This document shows positions 21,488 to 32,055 of a stretch of DNA of 64,000 bases, in pieces. The stretch is from Paraescarpia echinospica (lineage: Eukaryota > Annelida > Polychaeta > Sabellida > Siboglinidae). The notes below the pieces were generated by a model. That model was not told the DNA's origin, made no database searches, and saw nothing but the letters and a program-made list of their open reading frames with translations. The stretch is from contig CM034542.1 of assembly GCA_020002185.1 (NCBI GenBank), positions 59,221,374 through 59,285,373 on the forward strand, read 5' to 3'. Positions within the stretch are counted from its first letter, which is position 1. Every line of letters begins with the position of its first letter. A program made the translations under genes and the position numbers.

Positions 21488-23902
21488 AATAGGCCCTTTC
21501 AAGATGTAATAAGTGATAGAAGTGATAAACTCCTGATGGCAAGTGGATGGATTCTGTGTAGTATAACAAGAGGTAATAAGTGATAGAAGTGATAAACTCC
21601 TGATGGCAAGTGGATGGATTCTGTGTAGTATAACAAGATGTAATAAGTGATAGAAGTGATAAACTCCTGATGGCAAGTGGATGGATTCTGTGTAGTATAA
21701 CAAGAAGTAATAAGTGATAGAAGTGATAAACTCCTGATGGCAAGTGAATGGATTCTGTGTAGTATAACAAGAAGTAATAAGTGATAGAAGTGATAAACTC
21801 CTGATGGCAAGTGGATGGATTCTGTGTAGTATAACAAGAAGTAATAAGTGATAGAAGTGATAAACTCCTGATGGCAAGTGGATGGATTCTGTGTAGTATA
21901 ACAAGATGTAATAAGTGATACAAGTGATAAACTCCTGATGGCAAGTGGATGGATTCTGTGTAGTATAACAAGATGTAATAAGTGATAGAAGTGATAAACT
22001 CCTGATGGCAAGTGGATGGATTCTGTGTAGTATAACAAGAAGTAATAAGTGATAGAAGTGATAAACTCCTGATGACAAGTGGATGGATTCTGTGTAGTAT
22101 AACAAGATGTAATAAGTGATAGAAGTGATAAACTCCTGATGGCAAGTGGATGGATTCTGTGTAGTATAACAAGATGTAATAAGTGATAGAAGTGATAAAC
22201 TCCTGATGGCAAGTGGATGGATTCTGTGTAGTATAACAAGAAGTAATAAGTGATAGAAGTGATAAACTCCTGATGACAAGTGGATGGATTCTGTGTAGTA
22301 TAACAAGATGTAATAAGTGATAGAAGTGATAAACTCCTGATGGCAAGTGGATGGATTCTGTGTAGTATAACAAGAAGTAATAAGTGATAGAAGTGATAAA
22401 CTCCTGATGGCAAGTGGATGGATTCTGTGTAGTATAACAAGATGTAATAAGTGATAGAAGTGATAAACTCCTGATGGCAAGTGGATGGATTCTGTGTAGT
22501 ATAACAAGAAGTAATAAGTGATAGAAGTGATAAACTCCTGATGGCAAGTGGATGGATTCTGTGTAGTATAACAAGATGTAATAAGTGATAGAAGTGATAA
22601 ACTCCTGATGGCAAGTGGATGGATTCTGTGTAGTATAACAAGATGTAATAAGTGATAGAAGTGATAAACTCCTGATGGCAAGTGGATGGATTCTGTGTAG
22701 TATAACTAAGTGATAGAAGTGATAAACTCTGAACAAGTGGATGGATTCTGTGTAGTATAACAAGATGTAATAAGTGATAGAAGTGATAAACTCCTGATGG
22801 CAAGTGGATGGATTCTGTGTAGTATAACAAGATGTAATAAGTGATAGAAGTGATAAACTCCTGATGGCAAGTGGATGGATTCTGTGTAGTATAACAAGAA
22901 GTAATAAGTGATAGAAGTGATAAACTCCTGATGACAAGTGGATGGATTCTGTGTAGTATAACAAGATGTAATAAGTGATAGAAGTGATAAACTCCTGATG
23001 GCAAGTGGATGGATTCTGTGTAGTATAACAAGAAGTAATAAGTGATAGAAGTGATAAACTCCTGATGGCAAGTGGATGGATTCTGTGTAGTATAACAAGA
23101 TGTAATAAGTGATAGAAGTGATAAACTCCTGATGGCAAGTGGATGGATTCTGTGTAGTATAACAAGATGTAATAAGTGATAGAAGTGATAAACTCCTGAT
23201 GGCAAGTGGATGGATTCTGTGTAGTATAACAAGATGTAATAAGTGATAGAAGTGATAAACTCCTGATGGCAAGTGGATGGATTCTGTGTAGTATAACAAG
23301 ATGTAATAAGTGATAGAAGTGATAAACTCCTGATGGCAAGTGGATGGATTCTGTGTAGTATAACAAGATGTAATAAGTGATAGAAGTGATAAACTCCTGA
23401 TGGCAAGTGGATGGATTCTGTGTAGTATAACAAGAAGTAATAAGTGATAGAAGTGATAAACTCCTGATGACAAGTGGATGGATTCTGTGTAGTATAACAA
23501 GATGTAATAAGTGATAGAAGTGATAAACTCCTGATGGCAAGTGGATGGATTCTGTGTAGTATAACAAGATGTAATAAGTGATAGAAGTGATAAACTCCTG
23601 ATGGCAAGTGGATGGATTCTGTGTAGTATAACAAGAAGTAATAAGTGATAGAAGTGATAAACTCCTGATGGCAAGTGAATGGATTCTGTGTAGTATAACA
23701 AGAAGTAATAAGTGATAGAAGTGATAAACTCCTGATGGCAAGTGGATGGATTCTGTGTAGTATAACAAGAAGTAATAAGTGATAGAAGTGATAAACTCCT
23801 GATGGCAAGTGGATGGATTCTGTGTAGTATAACAAGAAGTAATAAGTGATAGAAGTGATAAACTCCTGATGGCAAGTGAATGGATTCTGTGTAGTATAAC
23901 AA
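21488..23902. repeat. 67-bp satellite array, about 36 copies (2.4 kb)
   Basis: Tandem 67-bp unit (core GTGATAGAAGTGATAAACTC, then GGATGGATTCTGTGTAGTAT). Main variants are AAGATG or AAGAAG and GGC or GAC; one copy near 22707 is shortened. The minus strand has no stop in any frame of the unit, so three overlapping frames of about 400-780 codons result. They are repeat artefacts. Confidence 0.97.
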
Positions 23903-24576
23903 AATGTAGTTTTAAAACATGCTACTTCTGTTGAAACATTTCTTACGTGCAGTCAGGCAGGTGTGCAAAATGTATGTGACTTTTGTGGTTAATAGGAACA
24001 CTGTGGTTTTGTTCTATAAAATTAAGAACTTTATTTGAAAAAATACATGTAGACTAATTATGAAATAAATTATTTACATTACATTTTTAAATAAACAGAT
24101 AACATAAAATTATGAAGCAAATATAGGATTTATAAGGTCAACTTACATAAACTTTGTCCAGCATAGCCTACCTTACATTTAGCAACTGCACAAGTTTTGA
24201 GAGAAAAATACCAGGTTTAGACTGGGGGATCTCCTAGTTATCAAACCACTGTACAAGTTATTTGATTCAAAACTGTGTTCAGTCATGCGTAAACACCACT
24301 AAATACAACAGAAATAAAACTAAATCAATCCATCTGTTATGAAACAACAACTAGACTTTGATATTGGTGTTGATGTTAGGTAGGTTATCTCATAATAGCC
24401 AAAAGTTTTTGAGTTAGTTTGTTGAGTGATTCTAGCCAGTGTTCAATCACATAGACTTCTTAACTGTGGAAATAATTTTGAACTGTTCTAGGGTGACCTT
24501 AATTGTGATGTGGCTGTATTACCTAGGTGACCGTAAAGTCAGCTTCCACAGAATACAGATGTTGACGTAGACTTAC
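23903..24576. other. AT-rich intronic sequence
   Basis: About 670 nt between the 67-bp array and VPS16 exon d. No gene, RNA or transposon recognised. Confidence 0.5.
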
Positions 24577-24702
24577 CCGGAGCAGCATCTTCTGCTTGGC
24601 TGGCTCCCATTCGTGCCCTGCTGCCTCAATGCATTGAGCCACTGCCTCATCCAGGGTCTCACGGATCAGACGGATGTAGTCGTCCGCTTGCTGGCTGCCC
24701 TT
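24577..24702 (-). CDS. VPS16: VPS16 exon d
   Basis: 126-nt phase-0 exon, 42 codons, [20 protein letters not shown] ... [11 protein letters not shown] ... KMLLR. It matches family blocks QKADEY and QCIEAAGHE. The K codon is taken as first because it preserves family spacing. Acceptor GTGTTACAG/AAG, which is also the first unit of the 34-bp array. Donor CTCCGG/GTAAGT. Confidence 0.95.
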
Positions 24703-25033
24703 CTGTAACACATTACACCACTTGTTGGCTGCCCTTCTGTAACACATTACACCACTTTCTGGCTGCCCTTCTGTAACACATTACACCACTTGCTGGCTGC
24801 CCTTCTGTAACACATTACACCACTTGTTGGCTGCCCTTCTGTAACACATTACACCACTTGCTGGCTGCCCTTCTGTAACACATTACACCACTTGCTGGCT
24901 GCCCTTCTGTAACACATTACACCACTTGCTGGCTGCCCTTCTGTAACACATTACACCACTTGCTGGCTGCCCTTCTGTAACACATTACACCACTTGTTGG
25001 CTGCCCTTCTGTAACACATTACACCACTTGCCA
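24688..25033. repeat. 34-bp array made of a VPS16 acceptor plus exon start, 10 copies
   Basis: Each unit on the sense strand is 19 intronic nt (GTGGTGTAATGTGTTACAG) plus the first 15 nt of exon d (AAGGGCAGCCAGCAA, coding KGSQQ). Ten acceptor copies have GGCTGCCC at 24693, 24727, 24761 and on every 34 nt to 24999. The copy closest to the exon body continues into the true exon. See finding. Confidence 0.94.
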
Positions 25034-25349
25034 GGAGCTTAACCAGAGACCAGTGTGCCAACCTTCAAAACCTTCAAATGACTGGCCAAGACTGGTAATT
25101 GTAACTGATAAGAATTTAGAGGGGCCACTACTGGCTACTATTAATAGTTGCACGTCTAGGAAGCCACATTAATAAAACAAATAGAATGGATCAGTATTAA
25201 TTAAATAAATGGCTCAAATGACACTGGTCTGTCATTAAAAAACTAACCTTGCCAATAATCTCCCACCATTTCCCTGACGTTACACAGACTCATGAATGAA
25301 ATCAAGATCAAAGCAAATGCTTTTATCTGAAAACATCTATGCACGACAA

Positions 25350-26330
25350 TACTTTACTGTATATGACACAGACACAATGTAATCTTAGACCCCACATAGT
25401 TGAATTACTGTATATGACACAGACACAATGTAATCTTAGACCCCACATAGTTGAATTACTGTATATGACACAGACACAATGTAATCTTAGACCCCACATA
25501 GTTGAATTACTGTATATGACACAGACACAATGTAATCTTAGACCCCACATAGTTGAATTACTGTATATGACACAGACACAATGTAATCTTAGACCCCACA
25601 TAGTTGAATTACTGTATATGACACAGACACAATGTAATCTTAGACCCCACATAGTTGAATTACTGTATATGACACAGACACAATGTAATCTTAGACCCCA
25701 CATAGTTGAATTACTGTATATGACACAGACACAATGTAATCTTAGACCCCACATAGTTGAATTACTGTATATGACACAGACACAATGTAATCTTAGACCC
25801 CACATAGTTGAATTACTGTATATGACACAGACACAATGTAATCTTAGACCCCACATAGTTGAATTACTGTATATGACACAGACACAATGTAATCTTAGAC
25901 CCCACATAGTTGAATTACTGTATATGACACAGACACAATGTAATCTTAGACCCCACATAGTTGAATTACTGTATATGACACAGACACAATGTAATCTTAG
26001 ACCCCACATAGTTGAATTACTGTATATGACACAGACACAATGTAATCTTAGACCCCACATAGTTGAATTACTGTATATGACACAGACACAATGTAATCTT
26101 AGACCCCACATAGTTGAATTACTGTATATGACACAGACACAATGTAATCTTAGACCCCACATAGTTGAATTACTGTATATGACACAGACACAATGTAATC
26201 TTAGACCCCACATAGTTGAATTACTGTATATGACACAGACACAATGTAATCTTAGACCCCACATAGTTGAATTACTGTATATGACACAGACACAATGTAA
26301 TCTTAAACCCCACATAGTTGAATTACTGTC
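25350..26330. repeat. 51-bp minisatellite, 19 nearly identical copies
   Basis: Unit of 51 bp (core TGTATATGACACAGACACAA, then CTTAGACCCCACATAG). Copies are identical except for one G-to-A in the last unit (CTTAAACC). Being divisible by three, it is open on both strands. Very recent expansion or strong homogenisation. It lies in VPS16 intron c-d. Confidence 0.98.
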
Positions 26331-27340
26331 ACTATATCCACAGGTTACAGAAATTCAAAATATCATGTGGGTGGTCTGAGATTACATTATATCAGTGTTG
26401 TAGGTGTGTTGAAACCCTCCACCCTTCAAAATGCAACCATCACATACCACACATGCAGTTTTATTTTATTTATTTTAAATTGAAAAACCTTCGTTGTTCA
26501 TAAAATGGACACACAGAGTTGTTCACTCGCAATCACATATATACTGACGTAACGGAACCAAAATGTGCTTAATCCACACCCTTATGAACTGGGATGAGAA
26601 GACAATGTGACCGGCCGCAGCAAACTGGGCGTTAAGTCGCATGTGTCTCTCCTGGAGCCGACAATAGCTGTCTAGGAATGTTCCAGAAATGTTGTGATTT
26701 TGGTAGAAATGCACATGTCATAATGTCACCTTTCAATGTCCAGGTTAACATCCTCAACAACCAATCCAAAACTAATAAAATATAAATAAATATAAAATAT
26801 CGGCATTTACGAAGCCTTAGAATAAAAAACAGTAGACAGTATGACCCACAATTACATTGTTTCTCAAAACGTTGCTTTTTTAAAAGTTGCTTCCATTTGA
26901 GCAATAAATCCAAAACTACTGAAGATATTGCAACAAATGAGGTATAATTTTAAAGCTTATGATCTATGCAATCCAAAAAGGTAGAAAGTTCAATTTCACA
27001 ATTTTGGGTCACCCCTTTGCTGTGGCAGGTTGTGTTTATGGGTAAATCTGTCGGTGTCTGATGCTAAATAAAACAGTTGTGTTAAAATTGGAGCTTCTTG
27101 TAATAACAAGAAAGTCAGAGGAATTATAGCAGATGTTGGCAGAGAAATATAACACTCAGTGGTGTGGCTGCCTGGCTAGGATGGAGCACAAGAGAACTGT
27201 CACAAGAGTCTCACTAAGGTACACATGATTGTGGGAACTGGATGGTCATACTGCCCAAGTGTGCAGTAGACAAAGAACTGATGTTGACTATAATATATAA
27301 TGTCGCTGCATGAAGACACCACACAGAAAGACACACTAAC
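26331..27340. other. Intronic sequence, VPS16 intron c-d
   Basis: About 1 kb of AT-rich DNA with no recognised gene or transposon. Short minus-strand frames at 26523-26913 have no family match that I can see. Confidence 0.45.
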
Positions 27341-27417
27341 CTGAAACTCCCTGACAGCCTCATAAAGCAGAGCACCAGAAGCCATTGACCCAATCTTCAG
27401 TATGTCTTCAACAGCTT
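27341..27417 (-). CDS. VPS16: VPS16 exon c
   Basis: 77-nt exon: two bases completing a K codon, then AVEDILKIGSMASGALLYEA VREFQ. It matches family [20 protein letters not shown]. Acceptor GATTTGCAG, donor TTTCAG/GTTAGT. Confidence 0.95.
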
Positions 27418-27629
27418 CTGCAAATCACAAACATTTCCTGTGTGGTGATTATTTGTCAGGGGTGAGCCTGGGAGAATTCAGGACACACCCTCATTAGAAA
27501 GATAACCCCCAAATCTTCTGCATTGGAAATCGGCTCCCTCTCCTAAGATCCTACCATCTATGTCTATATATTAATTGACAACAACCCTAAGGTCATTACG
27601 CCAATATGGGGATGTGCCACAGCACTGCA

Positions 27630-27740
27630 GGAACTTTACATATGTCTGCCCAGTCTAGTTTTAAAAGTGTTCACCTTGGCTGCAGACACAACTTTTTGAT
27701 AGATCATTCCACTTTTTATCAAGTGACACAAATTGAACCA
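27630..27740 (-). mobile_element. LINE C-terminal scrap
   Basis: The minus strand encodes VVSAAKVNTFKTRLGRHM followed by a stop, the usual ending of CR1/L2-like reverse transcriptases (compare VNALKNRLD and VNMFKNKIDTYL in this window). The sequence upstream is degenerate. It lies in VPS16 intron b-c. Confidence 0.6.
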
Positions 27741-27929
27741 CCCCCAAATGTCCGACACTGATATCCAACAGACACCCAAATCCAGTATATTGAAAACTGA
27801 TTCCTCCAGTCCATCCACAATAAATCATGGCTACTCCCTTAGCAGGCTGAAATGGTCATAAAGTTTGGCACTGATCTATTAAAGAACACCTCCAACCTAC
27901 TTGGCCTGCCTAGTTCTGTCAACACTTAC

Positions 27930-28024
27930 TTGGCACACGCTGCAGAAACTCGTGAGAATACTGGCCAATGATACGAAGACCATCTGCCTCTGGTAGCAGA
28001 TACACAGGAGTCTCATTGGTGTAT
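27930..28024 (-). CDS. VPS16: VPS16 exon b
   Basis: 95-nt exon: one base, then YTNETPVYLLPEADGLRIIG ... SHEFLQRVP plus one base. It matches family YLVPELDGVRIF..STHEFLHEVP at the end of the N-terminal propeller. Donor CCAA/GTAAGT. The 5' boundary that keeps the family length follows ...CCTCAT; an alternative AC end (after ATATACAC) is in frame but loses two residues. Confidence 0.9.
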
Positions 28025-29375
28025 ATGAGGACAGGTCAAGGATCAGACAGTCTGCCACATTAAAACTCCCTAACTGATTCCCTTAGGCCCTTGTTAGACA
28101 TGTTCATTAATGACGGAAGCCACAGTGAGGTTAACTTATACGTAGAGTCGTATTAATAACAGTGTAAGTTTTGTTTGCAAATGAATAATTTTAAACATAT
28201 CCAATACATGAATTTTTACCTTGTAGAGGTAAAAATTAACGTATTGGATAAGTCTAAAAGAACTCATTTGCATAGAAATGATCTCTTCAGCAAAGAAAAT
28301 GTTGTTATTATCAAAAAAATTACTTTGAATGTGTGAATATAATATAGTAAATATACTACGCATTTCTCTCAACATTTTGAACTGATCTAGTCGAAATAAT
28401 TGACTAGTCTGCTGATTTAATAAAACGAAGAAAAACATTTAAAAAAACCGCCATGTCATATTTGGTGTCCTTCTCACTTGGCTTCCTGCATTCCCAATTC
28501 TTTTTGGCTTCCTACCATATCCCCTGGCTTTCTCCATTCCCAATTCCTTTTGGCTTCCTACCATATCTCTTGGCTTTCTCCATTCCCAATTCCTTTTGGC
28601 TTCCAACCATATCTCTTGGCTTTCTCCATTCCCAATTCCTTTTGGCTTCCTACCATATCTCTTGGCTTCCTCCATTACTAATTTCTTTTGGATTCCTACC
28701 ATATCTCTTGGTTTTCTCCATTCCCAATCCCTTTTGACTCCCTACCACATCTTTTGGCTTTCTCCATTCCCAATTCCTTTTGGCTCCCTACCACATCTCT
28801 TGGCTTTCTCCATCCATAATCCCTTTGGCTTCCTACCACATCTCTTGGCTTTCTCCATTCCCAATTCCTTTTGGCTCCCTACCACATCTCTTGGCTTTCT
28901 CCATCCACAATCCCTTTGGCTTCATACCACATCTCTTGGCTTTCTCCATTCTCAATTCCTTTTGGCTTCCTACCACATCTCTTGGCTTTCTCCATCCACA
29001 ATCCCATTGGCTTCCTACCACATCTCTTGGCTTTCTCCATTCCCCATCCCTGTTGGCTTCCTACCACATCTCTTGGCTTTCTCCATTCCCAATCCCTTTT
29101 GGTTTCCTACCACATCTCTTGGCTTTCTCCATTCCCAATCCCCTTTTGATTCCTACCACATCTCTTGGCTTTCTCCGTCCACAATCCCTTAGGCTTCCTA
29201 CCACATCTCTTGGCTTTCTCCATTCCCAATCCCCTTTGGCTTCCTACCACTTCCCTTGGCTTTCTCCCTCCCTTATTTGGCTCCCTCGGGTTCCTCAGTC
29301 GCTTCAACATTTGACACAATTACGTAGCCTCAAGTGCTCAGTGTTGGACTCTGTAGCTGGAGACAGAAAGGATAC
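28025..29375 (-). other. VPS16: U12-type (minor) intron in VPS16, apparent GT-AT ends
   Basis: The donor is GTATCCTTTC, a perfect match to the U12-type consensus. ATCCTTGAC, a near-perfect U12 branch motif, lies about 11 nt before the inferred 3' end CCTCAT. The intron is 1351 nt and contains the 46-bp array. 28025-28477 is AT-rich with nothing recognised. Confidence 0.82.
28478..29275. repeat. 46-bp minisatellite, about 17 copies
   Basis: Unit of 46 bp (core CTCTTGGCTTTCTCCATTCC, then CAATTCCTTTTGGCTTCC). Pyrimidine-rich on plus, so purine-rich in the VPS16 transcript. Copies differ mainly at CCATATC/CCACATC and AATTCC/AATCCC, with an older left and a younger right half. Inside the U12-type intron. 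Confidence 0.95.
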
Positions 29376-29450
29376 TTGATCCAGTCCTTCTTTGGCCCAG
29401 CCAGCAGCAAGATGTTCTCCCAGTAACCCACAACCGCTCCTGTCCCACAC
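29376..29450 (-). CDS. VPS16: VPS16 exon a (first one visible)
   Basis: 75-nt exon: one base, 24 codons CGTGAVVGYWENILLLAGPK KDWI, then AA. It corresponds to the [21 protein letters not shown] strand pair of the N-terminal propeller. Acceptor TTGTTCCTCAG; donor is U12-type, ATCAA/GTATCC. The preceding exons were not found between here and 64000. Confidence 0.9.
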
Positions 29451-29465
29451 CTGAGGAACAACAAA

Positions 29466-29798
29466 GTAAAGGTAAGTTCTTATATAGCACAGTATCCAGT
29501 CCTCAGGACTGCTAAAAGCACTTTACACTTTACTCCCTGGCAGACCTGTTCAGTTGACACCATCTTGACTTCTCTGGGTAGCATCCAGCTATGCTGCAAT
29601 TAATGCACAAAGACTATTCGTACACAAATATCTACCACTGTCTATTGCCAGTTACACACTCAATACAGCTGAGTGAACTGGAACAAAGTAGAGTAAACGA
29701 ACTTGCCCAAGGTCCGACACGGCATCACAGGATTCTGAACCTGGGTTCTCTCAGTCGAGAGTCCAAAGCTGCACCACTGCGCTCCATTCCAATGACAG
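29466..29798 (-). mobile_element. tRNA-derived SINE
   Basis: On the minus strand: a tRNA-like head GCGCAGTGGTGCAGCTTTGG (A box), CCCAGGTTCAGAATCC (B box), then a conserved body CTTGGGCAAGTTC ... CCAGTTCACTCAGCTG ... TAACTGGCAA, as in widespread invertebrate Meta/V-type SINEs. The 3' part has AAGTGCTTTTAGCAG ... GTGCTATATAAGAAC and a short T-rich tail. The tail ends within 15 nt of the exon a acceptor. Confidence 0.82.
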
Positions 29799-29934
29799 AC
29801 AGAGGTCATAAAAGGACATCTGATTACATGATGACGTGCACAGGTTGCACTTCCATAGATTGTTTAGTACATTCAACATGATGCTAAATAATAAAACATT
29901 TATAAATAATGTACTAGAAAGAAAGGAGAGAAGA

Positions 29935-31262
29935 GACAGGTGTGTGTAGAGAGGGATGGGGAGAGACAGGGTAAAATGTGTGTAGAGAGAGGGATGGGGA
30001 GAGACAGGGTAAAATGTGTGTAGAGAGAGGGATGGGGAGAGACAGGGTAAAATGTGTGTAGAGAGAGGGATGGGGAGGGACAGGGTAAAATGTGTGTAGA
30101 GTGAAGGATGGGGAGGGACAGGGTAAAATGTGTGTAGAGAGAGGGATGGAGAGAGACAGGGTAAAATGTGTGTAGAGAGAGGGATGGGGAGAGACAGGGT
30201 AAAATGTGTGTAGAGAGAGGGATGGAGAGAGTCAGGGTAAAATGTCTGTAGAGAGAGGGATGGGGAGAGACAGGGTAAAATGTGTGTAGAGAGAGTGATG
30301 GGGAGAGACAGAGTAAAATGTGTGTAGAGAGAGTGATGGGGAGAGACAGGGTAAAATGTGTGTAGAGAGAGTGATGGGGAGAGACAGGGTAAAATGTGTG
30401 TAGAGAGAGGGATGGGGAGAGACAGAATAAAATGTGTGTAGAGAGACGGATGGGGAGAGTCAGGATAAAATGTGTGTAGAGAGAGGGATGGGGAGAGACA
30501 GGATAAAATGTGTGTAGAGAGAGTGATGGGGAGAGACAGAGTAAAATGTGTGTAGAGAGAGGGATGGAGAGAGTCAGGGTAAAATGTGTGTAGAGAGAGT
30601 GATGGGGAGAGACAATATAAAATGTGTGTAGAGAGAGGGATGGGGAGAGACAATATAAAATGTGTGTAGAGAGAGTGATGGGGAGAGACAATATAAAATG
30701 TGTGTAGAGAGAGTGATGGGGAGAGACAGAGTAAAATGTGTGTAGAGAGAGGGATGGAGAGTCAGGATAAAATGTGCGTAGAGAGAGGGATGGGGAGACA
30801 CAGGGTAAAATGTGTGTAGAGAGAGTGATGGGGAGAGACAATATAAAATGTGTGTCGAAAGAGGGATGGAGAGAGTCAGGGTAAAATGTGTGTAGAGAGA
30901 GTGATGGGGAGAGACAATGTAAAATGTGTGTAGAGAGAGGGATGGGGAGAGTCAGGGTAAAATGTGTGTAGAGAGGGATGGGGAGAGACAGAGTAAAATG
31001 TGTTTAGAGAGAGGGATGGGGAGAGACAGAGTAAAATGTGTGTAGAGAGAGGGATGGGGAGAGACAGGGTAAAATGTGTGTAGAGAGAGAGAGGGATGGG
31101 GGAGAGACAGAATAAAATGTGTGTAGAGAGAGGGATGGGGAGAGACAGAATAAAATATGCGTAGAGAGAGGGATGGGGAGAGACAGAATAAAATGTGTGT
31201 AGAGAGAGGGATGGGGAGAGACAGAATAAAATGTGTGTAGAGAGAGGGATGGGGAGAGACAG
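29935..31262. repeat. 38-bp minisatellite, about 35 copies
   Basis: Unit of 38 bp (core GGGATGGGGAGAGACAGGGT, then AAAATGTGTGTAGAGAGA). Variants GGGATGG/GTGATGG and AGGGTA/AATATA/AGAATA occur in blocks. One unit near 31078 has extra GA steps. It merges into GA-rich DNA on the right. Confidence 0.95.
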
Positions 31263-32055
31263 GGGAAATAATGAATGGAAGACTGAGACAGTGTATGACA
31301 CTGATTCAGAGAGCAGAATGATGAATGATAATATGAGATGGTGGGAGAGGGAGAGGAAGAGATGTAGAAAGGAAGAGAAAGAGAAGTAGAATGATGGAGT
31401 GAGGGAGAGAGGGAGAGGGAGAGAGAGGGAGTGAGAGAGAGAGATAGAGGAAGAGAGGGAGAGAGATGAGGCAAGAGAGAGGGAGAGAGAGATAGAGAGA
31501 GAAAGAGAGGGAGATAGAGAGAGAGGGATATATAGAGAGAGAGGGGGGGAGAGCGGGAGAGAGGGAGAGAGGGAAAGAGGGAGAGAGGGAGATAGAGAGA
31601 GAGAGAGGGAGAGATAGGGAGAGAGAGATAGAGAGAGGGAAAAAGAGAGAGGGAGAGAGCGAGATAAGGGAGACATAGAAAGGTAGGGAAAGGGTGAGAG
31701 GAAGGGAGGGGACAGTGAGTGAAAGGAAGAGAGGGAGAATGATGGAAAGGAAGATAGATAGCGAGATGTGGGAGATGGAGAGAAAGTGAGAGGGTGTGGG
31801 AGATGGAGAGAAAGAGAGAGGGTGTGGGAGATGGAGAGAGGGTGTGAGAGATGGAGAGAAAGAGAGAGGGTGTAGGAGATGGAGAGAAAGAAGGAGGATG
31901 TGGGAGATGGAGAGAAAGAGAGAGGGTGTAGGAGATGGAGAGAAAGAGAGAGGGTGTGGGAGATGGAGAGAAAGAGAGAGGGTGTAGGAGATGGAGAGAA
32001 AGAAGGAGGGTGTGGGAGATGGAGAGAAAGAGAGAGGGTGTAAGAGATGGAGAGA
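31263..32055. repeat. GA-rich low-complexity DNA and 28-bp GAGATGGAGAGAAAG array
   Basis: 31263-31380 is degenerate; 31380-31780 is polypurine (GAGAGAGGGA) suited to triplex formation. 31788-32055 holds about nine copies of a 28-bp unit with GGTGTGGGAGATGGAGAGAA. It ends at the CR1 tail. Confidence 0.9.

Larger units (their letters stand above)
2002..29450 (-). other. VPS16: VPS16 gene, partial: 12 coding exons on the minus strand
   Basis: VPS16 is the scaffold subunit shared by the HOPS and CORVET tethering complexes; it binds the SM protein VPS33A and acts in endosome-lysosome fusion. The joined exons (29376-29450, 27930-28024, 27341-27417, 24577-24702, 13602-13729, 12660-12804, 11889-12023, 8446-8554, 7982-8079, 3480-3584, 2746-2823, 2002-2171) give about 446 codons. 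They match the animal family along their whole length, for example [76 protein letters not shown] and QMRLLRYQRHLEDEL. Every phase agrees. Introns range from 366 to 10847 nt. The human protein is about 840 residues, so roughly 250 N-terminal residues and about 130 C-terminal residues are missing here. No frameshift or stop was seen in the exons. Confidence 0.96.

Noticed and set aside
21461..23902. Three overlapping minus-strand frames of 398-778 codons
   Set aside because: A 67-bp unit without stops in any minus frame makes all three frames open; no real protein features.
25323..26379. 330- and 346-codon repetitive frames
   Set aside because: Perfect 51-bp array, divisible by three.
2002..29450. 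VPS16 as a processed pseudogene
   Set aside because: Introns are present with consistent phases, canonical or minor-class donors and no stop in 446 codons.
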